This document shows positions 32,645-46,144 of a stretch of DNA of 64,000 nt, piece by piece. This DNA comes from Protula sp. h YS-2021 (Eukaryota; Annelida; Polychaeta; Sabellida; Serpulidae), in NCBI GenBank assembly GCA_949752745.1, contig OX457031.1:51283103-51347102 (forward strand), written 5' to 3'. The translations under genes and the position numbers were made by a program. A model generated the notes under the pieces. It worked only from the letters and a program-made list of their open reading frames with translations, did no database searches and was not told the origin of the DNA. Every line of letters starts with the position of its first letter. Within the stretch, counting starts at the first letter, position 1.

Positions 32645-32820
32645 TTCAATTCAGTGAACACCTTATGATGAGTGAACAACTCTACTCAGTGAACAACGTA
32701 GGATTAGTGAACAAGATCTGATTAAGGAACAGCTCTATTCAGTGAACAACGTCTGATTAATGAACAGCTCTACTCAGTGAACGACGTATGATCAGCGAAC
32801 GCCTCTATTCAGTGAATGCC
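32645..32820 (+). repeat. Degenerate array of about 35 bp (CAGTGAACAAC...)
   Basis: About five diverged copies of a unit including CTATTCAGTGAACAACGT and ATGATTAGTGAAC. Confidence 0.8.
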
Positions 32821-33469
32821 ATCGTCTTCCAGTTTCTCTGTACAATGGAACATTTGAGTCAGTCCGGACCATAGAGAGGTTTCACCAAATATCTTATAGT
32901 TGGTTTCACTGTAAGACCTCAGATACTAGCCTCCGCCAGCGTGAACAAATCGATGAAAATCCGGAGTTCCGAACAGTCAACTGAAGAGGATTTAGTGTCC
33001 GAGACTTGCCCAGTTTCAACGCTTATTTATTTAAATCTAAATACCTCAGTTGCAGAAAATCATTCTAATCATTTTTATATAATGAGTAAAAGATGAAATC
33101 CTCTAGAAATCCACGTAGCGATATCAAGTACAGCTGTACTTTAATAATTAAATGGTTATAAACTTGAAGGTGACACTGTGTTAGAATCTGCGCACACCCA
33201 CGTAACAACTTTCGCGCCAAATTGGAAAAAAAAAAAATCAATGCAACCCATTTTCTTGTCAAAACAATTTGTCCAGTGACAAGATAAGATGCGAAGAGAA
33301 AAGTCTAAGGACTGGCAAAAGGAAGAACCAAAGAAACATTTTTTTATTCAAAAGTGGAAAGGGATTGAAAGAACGTTATATGATCCTGTAAATAACCGCT
33401 GGTGTTTTTTGTGAATGACAGTTTATACTATAATTAGAAAATGATACTATCAAAGTCAGCATGAACGTG

Positions 33470-33808
33470 ACGCAGGAACACGCAATGTGATCATATACCG
33501 CCGCGAGCAGGGCTCCAAATGACGCAATACAGTCAACGGGAACACACAACATTATCAAATACTGCCGGGAGCAGGGCTCAAAATGACGCAATACAGTCAA
33601 TAGGAACACGCAACATGATCAAATACTGCCGCGAGCAGGGCTCCAAATGACGCAATACAGTCAACAGGAACACGCAACATGATCAAATACTGCCGCGAGC
33701 AGGGCCCCAAATGACGCAATACAGTCAACGGGAACACACAACATGATCAAATACTGCCGGGAGCAGGGCTCCAAATGACGCGATACAGTCAACAGGAACC
33801 CGCAATAA
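33470..33808 (-). repeat. 64-bp minisatellite, five copies
   Basis: The unit includes CATGATCAAATACTGCCG and GCAGGGCTCCAAATGACGCA. Copies differ at a few sites. Minus-strand open frames here (Leu/Cys-rich) are repeat by-products. Confidence 0.93.
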
Positions 33809-34327
33809 TTAATGGATCCAACATTGAAAAGACGAGGAAATGAAAACAGAAAACCTTCCCGCGCACCTTGACGCTGATTGGCTGTGTGGCCAATCACGGG
33901 CGCGCCAACCAAAGCCTCCTTCCTATTGCATCTTCTGTTTATTTGACCACACCTATATGGTCATAATGTACTGTGTTCAAGTTCACAGCATGGCAATTTT
34001 GCAGCAAAAAAACAAATCCCACACACACTGATTGGGTCATGGAATGCACTGATGCCTTGTTTGTGATTACCCGAGACCGATGACTTACTGGTTTCCAATG
34101 CACCCAACATAGGTGAAAAAAGACACACGATTCACGATGTTTCGTTTTTATTTATTTATTTATTTTTTTGCATCTCATAACAGAATCATTTAATGAAATC
34201 ACGCAATAGATGGGACTTTTTTTCGCTCTGATGTCATGGATAGCGACGGAAATGCTTTGTGAATATTAATGCCAGAAGGGAGAGATTATCACAGCTAGCG
34301 GGTTCCTGAGGATCAGTCCCATCATAC

Positions 34328-34403
34328 CGAGATTTTAATGCGGTTTTCGTTTTCGAATCCGGGGCACTTTCCAAACTGGACTTTCTTTCAAACCGAAAAT
34401 TTC
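34328..34403 (-). CDS. Candidate exon linking the coiled-coil block upstream
   Basis: Acceptor ACACGCAG, donor TCG|GTATGA. Encodes NFRFERKSSLESAPDSK then TKTALKS in the only open phase. It leaves two bases (CG), which with the A of the 27653-27857 exon make an Arg codon, so the phase fits exactly. Basic/Ser-rich composition resembles the next exon. No homology evidence. Confidence 0.45.
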
Positions 34404-35455
34404 CTGCGTGTTTACCAACTTGGCATTTTCCAACAGCAGTAATTTTCCAATAGTTAAAAAAAATGAAATAATTGAGATGATTCTCTCTATTTTTACTGGT
34501 AAAATCCACTTAAATGTTCACAACTGTGTCAGTATCGAGGCTACTCATCACCCCGCTATGATTCTCTCTATCCACATTTAAATCACGTCATGGTCATGCC
34601 AAAAGCCCTTCAAGACATAATACGGGAAGGCGTGTGCATTCGCAGCGGACAATTCAGCCAGCGCAATGGTGAAAGATCTGAACCAATTCACTCGCCGTGT
34701 ATTTTATATTCATACTCGAATTTTGGGAAGGGGTATTTATACATTTATATTATAGTGAGGATGTATCCGCTGTGATGGTTTTGCCCGCGCCTTCGCGACG
34801 TTCGATTGGCAGACATTTTTTTAACTCTTCAGACAATAGTATTTCATTTCCATCAGAGGAAGGGCGGGGGGGGGGGGGGGGGGGGAGAGGCGGAGCTGGA
34901 GGGCCTAAATTAAACTGGCTCACAGGAACTGCCGAGCAGACCGGCTTGACTTCGTGCACTGCACGGCAAGGTTTTCGGTGCAATAACTGCTAGCCAAGTG
35001 AAAAGAATTGGATGTTTAACTTTGAGATACGCTCCTTTTGATACCATTGACCTTGATCTATACAAAATATATAAAAATGCTTTCTTAATTGTCAGAAATA
35101 TCGCATAGCGCATTTCTCCCTCAGCACTGTGTGAATGAATATTGTGCGGTATCATGCTATCACTGTATCCATCCACTTGATTTCAAAATAACAGATCAGT
35201 CTAAGAACTATTGCAAAATAGGCACCAGGTCTCGTGAAATCTAACCACTGAATGTACTTGGTACTAAGGTCAGCGTTATCAACAGCACACTGTAAAATTC
35301 CTTAAAAAGTAAGAATAAGAACTTTTCAAAGGAACTGGAATGTCGATTTTGTTTTTTATTTAACACTCTGGCCAGAAAAAGTAAGGGACTCATTTAGCAG
35401 TTCAGTAAATCATTCCGAATAACGAAACGAATTAAGAGGAGGCCAATCACAACCT

Positions 35456-36353
35456 CAACTACCCCCCTTCACCAATCGCCCCCTTCCCCATCCCGCCAGC
35501 TACACCCTTCACCAGTCGCCCCCTTCCCCATCCCACCAGCTACACCCTTCACCAATCGCCCCCTTCCCCAACCCGCTAACTACACCCTTCACCAGTCGCC
35601 CCTTCCCCATCCCACCAGCTACACCCTTCACCAGTCGCCCCCTTCCCCATCCCACCAGCTACACCCTTCACCAATCGCCCCCTTCCCCATACCGCCAGCT
35701 ACACCCTTCGCCAATCGCCCCCTTCCCCATCCCGCCAGCTACACCCTTCACAAATCGCCCCCTTCCCCATCCCACCAGCTACCCCCTTCACCAATCGCCC
35801 CCTTCCCCATCCCGCCAGCTACACCCTTCACCAGTCGCCCCCTTCCCCATCCCACCAGCTACACCCTTCACCAATCGCCCCCTTCCCCAACCCGCTAACT
35901 ACCACCCTTCACCAGTCGCCCCTTCCCCATCCCACCAGCTACACCCTTCACCAGTCGCCCCCTTCCCCATCCCACCAGCTACACCCTTCACCAATCGCCC
36001 CCTTCCCCATACCGCCAGCTACACCCTTCGCCAATCGCCCCCTTCCCCATCCCACCAGCTACACCCTTCACCAATCGCCCCCTTCCCCATACCGCCAGCT
36101 ACACCCTTCGCCAATCGCCCCCTTCCCCATCCCGCCAACTACACCCATCACCAATCGCCTCCTTCCCCATCCCACCAGCTGCACCCTTCACCAATCGCCC
36201 CCTTCCCCATCCCACCAGCTACCCCCTTCACCAATCGCCCCCCTTCCCCACCCCACCAGCTACCCCCTTCACCAATCCCCCCTTCTTCATCCCCCCAGCT
36301 GCACCCTTCACCAATCGCCCCCTTCCCCATCCCACCAGCTACCCCCTTCACCT
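35456..36353 (+). repeat. 40-bp C-rich minisatellite, about 22 copies
   Basis: The unit includes CCAGCTACACCCTTCACCAA and TCGCCCCCTTCCCCATCC. Within it the segment 35520-35700 closely matches 35820-36010, including the variant CGCTAACTAC, suggesting a higher-order duplication of about seven to eight units. Confidence 0.95.
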
Positions 36354-38165
36354 ACAGTAAGAGTGGAACCTTCCCGTTAATCCCATTCCTACTGTGCCTT
36401 CCACAATCCACCTCAACATGGGGAACATCTCTCTATGATTAAGGTCGTTCCCTACATAGAGTCGTTCCCTACATAGAGCTTACTGTAACACGAGTGCAAC
36501 AGAAAGATACTTCGCATCGCCTAAAAATTCATATTCGAGACCAGGGAATCTAACTCAGTCCGGTATCCCGGTATATCTTGGCACCCGGATACCTTGTTAT
36601 CAGGTATCCCGTTACACCGGCTATACGACCGATCCGTGCGTAATGAAAACACACGTCAGCTACAATTCTCCGAATCCCCCCCCCCCCCCAACCGACTATA
36701 CCCTTGCCTTGCAAGTCTTATGTCACATGCAGGAATACTCTCTGGGAATCATTGCTAAAACATGTAGCCTTTCGTCAAGCCGGTGACGTCGTTTTTTTTT
36801 TAAAATTCGCCATAAATACACGAAAAAGACTTACGATTCTTCGCTCGCATCGGATGAGGACATTTAGGCTCCCGACGTCATTAGTCGCTCAATTCTATCC
36901 GTTTCGCGTGTATTAACGGCACTGAAATCGCCACTTATGACAACAGGTGTACACAGCTGCGATACAAATATGTGCGTACACTTCTGCCGTGTTCAAACTA
37001 ATTTACCCTCAAGCGATGCTATGACTTGAGTTCATCACTCATCACATTTTTATCCAATTTTGCTTAAGACATACCGCATTCAATTCAGTTGATAAAAACA
37101 GATGCGATTAAAACATCACTTCAAATATATCCACATACGTACGGGGCATTAAAAAAGCAACAATCTGACTTGGCAATGACGGTCTAGAATATCATGTGTA
37201 TGACTTTAGGAATGTGCGTGTTTATTATATGCAGACTACAGGGTACTGATTTGCTTTTTCCCCTCTATTTACAAAACAGACAACGCACATACAGTTATTT
37301 CCAGCAGGGTGCCTTAAGGTTTGACACAGTGAGGGGAAGAATTCATACACCTATTCTCGACGCGGTGAATAATTTTGCTTAAAGAAAGGGGGGTATATAA
37401 CTTGCAGTGGGGTTTTCGACAGACATGGTTCAGAACGATTTAGTTGTGACAAGAGGGTAGAAATGACTAAAGATAGCCCCCCCCCTTTTCTTTTGAAATA
37501 ATTCCGACCTTTTACCCACACGAATGTGCCATTACCATCCTTACCCACTTAACACTCCCCCAAATAACTAATATCCTTGTCATAGATTTCTACCTTCTAC
37601 ATAAAAGAAAATAACGCACTGAAAATTACAGTAAAACATTAGACAACTTTGTGCCCCTTTTAAAAAAGAACACCATTGCATCTAGAAATCCTTGAAGAGG
37701 TTTACACTGAGCACGAGATTGGCCTTTTTAAGAAATAACAACTTGGCAAAATGAGATTAATATTTCAATTAGAGAACAATAGAGAACGCGTGATGGAGCC
37801 GTTACACGGGACGACGCTGTACGTTAAGTAAGAATAATTACCTGTGCTGTTACAACCAGATGGCATAATAACAATTTTCTTAAATGGTTAATTTACCATG
37901 CAAATGTAACCTTAAATCGTCCGAGTTGTCAGTGCGGTTGTTTTCACGCACAATATTTCTCTTCATATCCACGTTTATAAGGATGTGTCTGTTCTTTTCT
38001 TTTTCTTTCTTTCTTCCTTTCTTTTTTTTTCTTTTTTTTTTTTTGGGGGGGGGGGGGGGTTGTGGTTAGTTTTTTTTTATAAATAAGTAACAAGGTGAGG
38101 CGAGTAAAATTATGGCTACAATAGATTTTGTTTATTCGAGCCTACAAAGATCAGAATCATCAAAG

Positions 38166-38360
38166 TGTAAGAATCATCGAAGTTTACGAATCATCCCATG
38201 TACGAATCATCCCGTGCACGAATCATCCCGTGCACGAATCATCCCGTGTACGAATCATCCCGTGCACGAATCATCCCGTGTACGAATCATCTCGTGGACG
38301 AATCATCTCGTGTACGAATCAGCCAGTGTACGAATAATCCCGTTTACGAATTATCCAGGA
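38166..38360 (+). repeat. 16-bp minisatellite (CGTGTACGAATCATCC)
   Basis: About 12 copies of the 16-bp unit, with GTGCACG/GTGTACG alternation. Confidence 0.94.
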
Positions 38361-39587
38361 GCATATAGGGATGAAAATAGAACACACTGAATTAAAACTT
38401 AAAATCAGCTTCGAGTTAAGCCAGAAAACTAATTACAAGGAAAAATAAACGAAGGACCTGGTGTATAACAACACCGCTGATCTTGGGGGTTTTTTTTTCT
38501 TCTTTCAAAATAAACGGATGCTCTAGGATGGGTAGTAAAAGCAAAAACCAACCATTTGTCTGCGTCAGCCATGTTGTTCCGTCTAGTGTGCACAAAGAGG
38601 ACAAGGAATTTCAGATTAGGACATATCACTGAAAATATTTTTATCTACTGAAATGCATGTAATAAAAATATGTCTATGTCACTGAAAGAACTTAATGAAT
38701 AGTCTAATTAGATGTTGAAAAGAACTGCATCTTTTGATTTTCACCGAAATTACATGCCACTGTCTTATAGTTATGTGTGTGGGTTGAAGGGGAGGGGGGC
38801 GCTTGGATGTTAACAATATATGGCATTTTGTCACATTTGAAAAAAAAAAGCAAAACAGACTAGTTCAAAGGCACAATCCAGGCAGAGGACTCGCAATTCT
38901 CCTGTGTCGGTGGTGCCGGGGGCGGGGTGGGGGAGGGTCACTTTTCTTAGGGACTTTATGATTGAGAACATTTCACGCCAGAAGACATTGCTCCAGGACT
39001 GATAAAAATAGCAAATTATGATTGCATCCTTTCTTTTTAAGCGTGCAAGGATACTGCGGCCCATCAGTGAGAGGCATCTTGCATTTTGCAGCATCTCCCT
39101 AACAAGGTGTTGTGCTGTTTATTGCTACTTCACTTCTTTGTACAAAATAACGTTTCTTTACGACCCCTGACTGTATTTGAAATGGGGACCGAAAGTGATG
39201 CTTCAGCATATCAACGACCACTCAACGGCACAAAGCATGGCGTCCCTCACGCTCTCCTATGACGTCACTGGCTGTGTTTTAAATCGAATATTCCTTTAAA
39301 AAATTGATTCTATGGCGCAGTTGAAAATGTTTTATGGCGATTTCGGATTATCTCCCTCCTTCGTTTTTTCGCGACAAAGATGAGACTTGATCGGTTTCAT
39401 TAGATCAATATACAACCCAGTCCACTTGAACATGGCAAAGTGACTATTTAAGAGTGCTTCTGCTTGATAAATACGTCCGATTAATATGATGGAAATAACT
39501 ACACCTGTCTCTTGAATGCATGAGCTTGTGCTGTATGTGATCTGAGATGCAGTGTCGGATGGAAGTTTGAAGTGATCTCCACCTGAC

Positions 39588-39656
39588 CTCTGGCACCAAT
39601 TGTAGCTGACCTTTGACCTACATACTTTTCTTTCTGACTTGCAATCTCACGCAAAT
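39588..39656 (-). CDS. Second candidate linking exon
   Basis: Acceptor GTGTTTCCCAG, donor AGAG|GTCAGG (a CAG|GTGGAG site lies five bases later). Only one frame is open: LREIASQKEKYVGQRSATIG then AR. Entry phase 1 and exit phase 1 fit the candidate exon at 34328-34403 and a phase 1 donor in the giant exon (50819). Weak on its own. Confidence 0.38.
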
Positions 39657-41145
39657 CTGGGAAACACGTGTTAAGTAGTATAAAAAATAATACTAATAAC
39701 AAAGTGAAATGGCAACTCGTTTTTACGGCAACCAACCTCAGTCTGAAATCACTTCGACATGAGGTTCTGTGTTTCAGTGTATATTGCAATATTGAAGTAA
39801 TGTGAGGATCCAAGTAAGTGTTGTTTGCAGTTAAGATAGCTCTGCGTGAAATTATGGGAGAACATACCAAAGGTAGATTTATATATTGATTTTAAGAGGT
39901 GATGGATGTTTGCAGCGGGAGGAAGGGGGTGGTGTATCAATTTTGTGACTTAAACTGTGAAAAATGGCAAAGTCCAGTAGAAAGTACCGACACGACATAT
40001 TGTTTTTTTTTTTTTTTTGCCTGAAGAGGTTTTAAATCAGCATCGTTCTCTCAGTGCAGCTTGCAATTTTACATGGATTTTTTTTAGACAAAAAAAAAAT
40101 CATAATAATAACAATACAGTACATCAATGATACTGTCCAGATTTCCTCTGTGGAAGTCACATGATTCTCCCCATATCCAAAATTGAAATAAAAAATCCCA
40201 ACAGCTCATTAAAATTGTAATATACAAATTTGGACTTCTAATATCCCAAAACAGGTGTCCAAGGTGGGACACGATGGTTTCCGGAAGCAATACATTGAAT
40301 AAATAAATTTATGATGTTTTCAAATTCAAAACTAACACCCGCAGATTCTTACGGCTATTCATTTAAAATATTTATGTAAATATCACAAACAGTCCAAAAT
40401 AAATTCAGCTTGATATTGAGAAATACATCTCTTTTTTATATATGATATTTTTTCGATGGCAGGGCAGTTATTTGGCATGGTAACAGTGGCATCCTATTAC
40501 CTGCACTTGCAGTAATAAAAAACACCGAACAAATAGGTCACCTAAGCGCACACACCAACCCAAAAAAAATAATAATAAATAAAAAAAATAAATATATGTA
40601 TATGGCAAACATAGCACGCAAGATAAAATAAATATATTATATATTAATATTGTGCAAACAAACCTGGTTTTCATTTAGGAACGATACATATGTCAATGGC
40701 TTCGGTGTCTGTTTTCATTATGGGGTGTTAAATAAGCCTTCATTTTTTCATAGATTCCTTGCTTTGTATGTTTTACAGGTCACGAATTCATTTTAACATA
40801 CATTTGCAAGCGAATATGATAACACCAGAGGAGGGGGTGGGTGTATCAAGACCAGCAGGGGCAGGGGAGGGGGTTATCCCCTACAGCAGCCTACCTGACT
40901 GGGCATGCTTCAAATGTGGAGGACGACGTTGCTGTGTTTTTTTTCTTTTTTTGTTTCTGTTTTTTTTTTTTATTGTATTCTAATTAAAAGACATTCCTTA
41001 CCACATCATCATGATGGAATTTCAGTATTTTAAGGCAAGGTGGCCAATGAATCATACCCTTGTAAATACCAACCAAGCTAATTCCATAAACTGAAAATCG
41101 CTAACTACTGGATATGTACTTCAAAAATAAACTGATAGCAATCCA

Positions 41146-41290
41146 CAGAAAGCATTCTGCTGAACGAATTCTACTGAAAGCATTCTACCGATAGGATTCT
41201 ACTGATATCATTCTACTTAAAGCATTCTACTGATAACGTTCTACTGATAGCATTCTACTGACAGCACTCCACGGACAGCCTTCCATAGCA
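41146..41290 (+). repeat. Short array, about 16 bp (GCATTCTACTGATA)
   Basis: About nine diverged copies of AxxGCATTCTACTGATA. Confidence 0.85.
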
Positions 41291-42644
41291 CAGTCGTATG
41301 CTGGCAACTCTCCGTTCTAGTTTTTTCTCTTTTTTTTTGAAAACACATTTGATACTTCTTCCAAGCTTACCACTTAAACCTGAGTGACATTTATTTCCTT
41401 CAGTAATGGAAAAGTTGAGGGCGCTGGTGTTTTCTATTCCGTGTATCGCGTTACAGTGTGAGAGTGTTAGAAGTAAGGTACTTGAAAACGCATTCAACAC
41501 GTTCTCAACACCAAGGGCCCGTATTTATAAAAACGTGTGCACAAAGTTCAACACTGATGCAGAATGATAAAGCCACACACAAACACCATGTGCTCCTGTT
41601 TGTGACCCAGTCATCGAATGCCCGAATTCTAATGCTGGGCGCTGATTGGTTGAAGAAGAAATGATACCGCTCAAGCAAAACCAGTTCTTAATGTGGCATT
41701 ATAACACGCGCCGAAATTTCAATGACAGATGCAACTCCCTTATAAAGGAATGTTACGTAATTTTCAGTTCTCTAAAAAAAGCGTATGCAGCTTCGTCAGC
41801 AAGAGTCATACAAACTCGAATTCAAAGCACCCTATATTACCAATTACGTCACTGCTGCCATTCAGTGTACCAGATACACCTATAGAGACGTTTTCCTTCG
41901 TCAACTATTAGAATTTGAAATGAGAAAAAAATCTGGCATTTCTATTTATATTATTGCCTTTTAAAAAGTTAGTGGGATTTGATCAGCGAGTGTTCTGTTA
42001 ATGGCACAGCCGAACCTTCATTGTTCTCATGTTACGTCAGGACAAACGCACGGATATGATTTCATTTCATTGCTGAATAATTTGAATACCAGTTTTATAT
42101 TAACCGAAAAAAAACTTGTTGATTCACACCAAAGCCTGATACGCTTTTGCACTAACTATGAATACTACTGTGTGGGGCCCTGAAGGCACTTCTTACGGAT
42201 CCTTAAAACGCACATCAGTTAACCAAATAATCCCTTACAATTCCAAACGCTGTCTCTACTGTCAAAGGTAAAAGATATTTTTCCTCTTAAGAATATGGCT
42301 AATTTGTCGCAAAAATTCAAGTGCTTTAAACCCATTGAACACTGATGACACAAACACTTTTTAACATATTAGTTCGCATAGAAAGTTTTATTGGTGTTCT
42401 TGTACAGTCTACAATGGCCATACCTTGTGACATCCAAGACTCGAATACAGTGAAGATCAACTCAGCAAGGATATGTGGCCTTAAAAAGATAACGAGGGTC
42501 TTGGGAAAATATTTAAAGATTCAAATTTCGTACCTCTTTTGAGCACAGAAAATATAATGGAACTAAGGAGAAAAGCAATCGGGATCCCCATCAGGACCTC
42601 ACTGGGGATCCGAGCCGCATATATCGGTAATAGAAAGGGATGTC

Positions 42645-42980
42645 GTTGATTCCAGGATGCTGGTAGGCTCGTTAATTCCGGAATGTTGGTGGGTTCGTTA
42701 ATTCCGGGATGCTGGTAGGCTTGTTAATTCCGGAATGCTGGCGAGATCGTTAATTCCGGGATGGTGGTGGGTTCGTTAATTCCGGGATGCTAGTGGGGTT
42801 AATTTCGGGATGCTGGTGGGATCGTTATTAATATCAGGATGTTGGTGGGATCGTTAATTCCGGGATGCTGGTCAGATCGTTAATTCCGGGGTGCTGGTGG
42901 GCTCGTTAATTCCGGAATGCTGGTGGGCTCGTTAATTCCGGGATACTGGTAGGATCGTTATTCCGGGGGTATTTGTGGGA
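42645..42980 (+). repeat. 26-bp minisatellite (GTTAATTCCGGGATGCTGGT)
   Basis: About 12 imperfect copies, some shortened; unit also contains GGGATC or GGGCTC. Confidence 0.93.
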
Positions 42981-43559
42981 TTACACAATGGAACTTGGCA
43001 GCACGTATGGATTACTGTGGGATGGTGAATCAAAGATTAGTTTTCACGATGGATCCACTATTGGACTAGTGGTTGCAATATAAGCTGCTCTCTACAGGAA
43101 TTGTGTTATGAATGTGTAAAAGTGGTCGCAACCTCAGGCTGTCTTTGTAAAGAAGTGCCTCAAACCCATGTAATATGTCACGGTTAAAAGATGAAAAACA
43201 GCGCATTCTACTGTCAGAAAATCCCGAGCTGCGCAGCAACAGACAATAGACTACATTGTTTTGAATCTTTTAACTGACATAAAACGGGGTTGTGTGGGAA
43301 AATGAGCATGTTTTCTGAGAAGTGTTACAGGAGATTACTAAAGCAAAATACTTCTTTGTGAATGGCATTACACGAGCGGTTTGTTGTCAGACATAATGAG
43401 AAGTTTGTCAGTTTAATGGCATATTTATTGCTGCTCAACTCAGGACTTTCTGACGACAGAATAACTGTCTTACCAAATCTATCCCAGTTTGTAAAAGAAA
43501 AATTTACGTGGAAATACCCTGAAAAACCTGGAATTTTCCAGAAATTAAATTGCCTGAGT

Positions 43560-43660
43560 TTTCTCTGAGATTTGCCGGAATTGCCTAATTCCCTGAGTTT
43601 TCCTTGACTGGAAAATGTCGATTCATTTTTCCCTGATTTCCAGGGTCGGTGGCCACCCTG
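43560..43660 (-). mobile_element. hAT-like repeat end (CAGGGTGGCCACC)
   Basis: On the minus strand the segment starts CAGGGTGGCCACCGACCC and continues with TTTTCC/CCCTGA-type simple motifs. CAGGG termini are common in hAT-derived elements. A related end lies at 48276-48362. No transposase is present. Confidence 0.4.
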
Positions 43661-43717
43661 TGTTAATTATTGCGAATGTATAGAATAAGATTTGTGAAAT
43701 GCTTCATTCTGTCAGTT

Positions 43718-43925
43718 CACCTCCGTAGTGTAGTGGTTAAGACGTTCGCTTGGTAAGCCAAGAGTCCCCAGTTCAAATCGGTCTGGCCACATTTTATAGG
43801 AGCCTGCAAATTAGTACTTCACTAACACTTAACGCCAAAGGACCTCCTACCTTTGATTAAAACTGTGCGATCGAGGCGACGAAATTCAATGAGACGCCGT
43901 TCTTATACCACATTGCAAGTAAGTG
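43718..43925 (+). mobile_element. tRNA-derived SINE-like element
   Basis: A tRNA-like head at 43720-43790: box A-like TAGTGTAGTGGTTAAGACG, an anticodon-arm-like TTCGCTTGGTAAGCCAA with loop TTGGTAA, and box B-like AGTTCAAATCG. The acceptor stem does not pair, so it is not a working tRNA. A tRNA-unrelated body (GATCGAGGCGACGAAATTCA region) follows. SINE is the likeliest reading; the body family is unknown. Confidence 0.55.
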
Positions 43926-45122
43926 TGGATTCGCAACTAAGAAAATACGCTAAAGACAACGGGAAAATCACCAAACGTGTTTAAAAAGCTGCATAATAAA
44001 ATCATTAAGATTACCACCAAATGCGTTAAAGCATATAGTCTTTGCAACACGCATTTTGCAATGATATTCCACTCAACAGGTTTTTAAAGTGTTTTAAAAA
44101 CATTTTAAATTAAATTTTACACAAAGCATGGTCGTAGTACCATACACGCTCTGCACTTCATCGTGTGCACACTGGCTTGTCAGGCCTTCATTTCACAGAA
44201 CTACCCTCACACCAAAAAATAATAATAAAAATAAAAAAATATAGAAAAAATAATAACAATAATAGTAATTATAATAACAAATAAATAAATAATAAACAAA
44301 CAAAAATACATAAAATGAATAAAATAAATAATAAAAATATGAAAAATAAAATAACGAGAACCAATTTCTCAAAGGCGAAATATTAAATACTTGGCCAAAA
44401 AATAATATTTTTCAAATCATTTCTCTCTTCGAGTAGAATATGAAACACTTTTCCAACTGCTTTTGGTTTGTTTTTGCAAACAATACAAGGTTTTGCTGGT
44501 ATTCAGAAGCCTTTGTCAGAAACTTTTTGCCAGTTCGAAACCTTTCTAGAAAAAACAGCTTTCTACTTACTGTATGAAATAGCATCCCTTCCCCAATCTC
44601 CTCCCCGCCCCCCCCCCCCCCCCGACCCTCAACAAGGGTTGTGCGTCACTGAAGCCGATTTTGTATCCATGTGACGTTCTTATAAAATCAACTCAAGCAT
44701 GTCACTATGCTCAGCGATAGGATCGTGCGAATGCTGCTGCAGCCCTTACACGTTACTTTTTGGTGATCAAAAAAATCACAGCTTTTTTTTTTTTTTTTTT
44801 TTTGTTGCTTCTTGATTTCATCATTAAAAGTGTTGAAAAACATAAAGTAAGGTAGACAACTTCAGATCAAGTACTACATATGTGCGATATCTGGTTCTGG
44901 TACCAGTATGGTCGGGGGAGTAGGGATATATAAAATGACGGACCCTTTAAAGAGCAAAAAAACGTCCAAAATACTGGCCCCGTACAACTTCAATATACTC
45001 TTTGCAGGTCTTTGACTTGCCAAGTGTTAAATATGAAAAACAAACAAAACAAAAGGATTAAATGGTGAAAACAGTTAAATATGAAAAATAAACAAAAGGA
45101 TTAAACAGTGAAAACAGTTTTC

Positions 45123-45125
<3 letters not shown>

Positions 45126-45166
<41 letters not shown>

Positions 45167-45187
45167 GCTGTTGTTGTTGTTGTTGCC
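45126..45187 (+). repeat. (ATT)n-(GTT)n microsatellite
   Basis: About 13 ATT repeats then about five GTT repeats. Confidence 0.93.
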
Positions 45188-46144
45188 GCTTAAGCAATAG
45201 CTTTTTGTGGGAGATAAACAAAATTCACGGGATTCAAACTGATATCACACGGTAATTCAATCGCAGGCATATTTGTGTGTATTCGCCAACAGAATACGAA
45301 TTCCCAAGACAACAAAAACTATAAAACCCGAACTCTGGCTTAGGACATTATGTATTTCATTCTCAAGTATACATGCACGCATACTGACAACCAAAACATC
45401 GCGTTAAAGTGGCATTGTTCTAGACGTGTACGTTTTGACGTAGCTCAGCAAACATATGCCACAGAGACAGCTCGCTGGAGAGAAAGAAAAAACAAACAAC
45501 AGTTGTGGATTTACTGAGACTTGTGATTCTCTACTAAAACACTACACACCGTTTTTGTACAGGAGAGCCTGTATCACAATCGTGTCAATATGCATGGTGT
45601 TTACATGGCGAAACTCTCAATCCGGAGCCTGACCTTGGGTGAATGCTACTCTGGACAAAGTGTTCCATTCAAGAAGCGAAATTGAGTTGACACCACAAAA
45701 TAAGAGCAATATTTGACAACACTTTGGGCTTAAAAAGTGTTTGGATAACGCTAACAACTTCTAAAAATAAGTCACAGGTCATATATACAACTCAGTTCTT
45801 TCGCTCAAATAAACAATAATGTTTCAGGTCTGTTAGAAGACCTAAGCTAGCCGTGGCACATTAACCCAGCTCCAAATTCAACAGCCCTGTTCAAAAATGT
45901 TGAAAAATAATAGAAGACCAGTCGGATTATAAAATAATTTTTTTTTTGCAGCTACACTTCGCTTACAGCATGGAAGTCAAGTATACACACATCCGAAAAT
46001 AAAAAAAAAAAGAAAGAACGAGGACAGTGGAACCAGCAAAAATTCGTAATTGAAATGGTCGGAATCTAAAATTCCTACGATTTTGATTATTGCTGAAAAT
46101 AAACCAACACATCCCCTGCGAATGACTTCTACATCATTAGGCTA

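Larger units (their letters stand above)
27858..34327 (-). other. Probable intron of coiled-coil gene
   Basis: No supported exon. An open frame at 29340-29582 plus (with NNRDFEDVLDLDIDIWRA) looks mildly protein-like but lacks support. Contains two MITE-like elements and two minisatellites, listed separately. Confidence 0.45.
34404..39587 (-). other. Probable intron
   Basis: A G run at 34867-34885, the 40-bp and 16-bp arrays listed separately, a poly-T/G stretch at 38010-38060. No other exon is supported. Confidence 0.45.

Noticed and set aside
34234..34509. Full 91-codon minus frame as a gene
   Set aside because: Only the 34328-34403 part has acceptor and donor and a fitting phase; the ends are AT-rich.
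35456..36353. CRISPR-like array
   Set aside because: Repeats are contiguous without unique spacers and the DNA is eukaryotic; the same holds for the other arrays.
38831..39094. 87-codon minus frame as an additional exon of the large gene
   Set aside because: No matching acceptor/donor pair and mixed hydrophobic composition unlike the neighbouring exons.
43720..43790. Functional tRNA-Thr gene
   Set aside because: The acceptor stem does not pair and the anticodon stem has a mismatch; fits a SINE head better.
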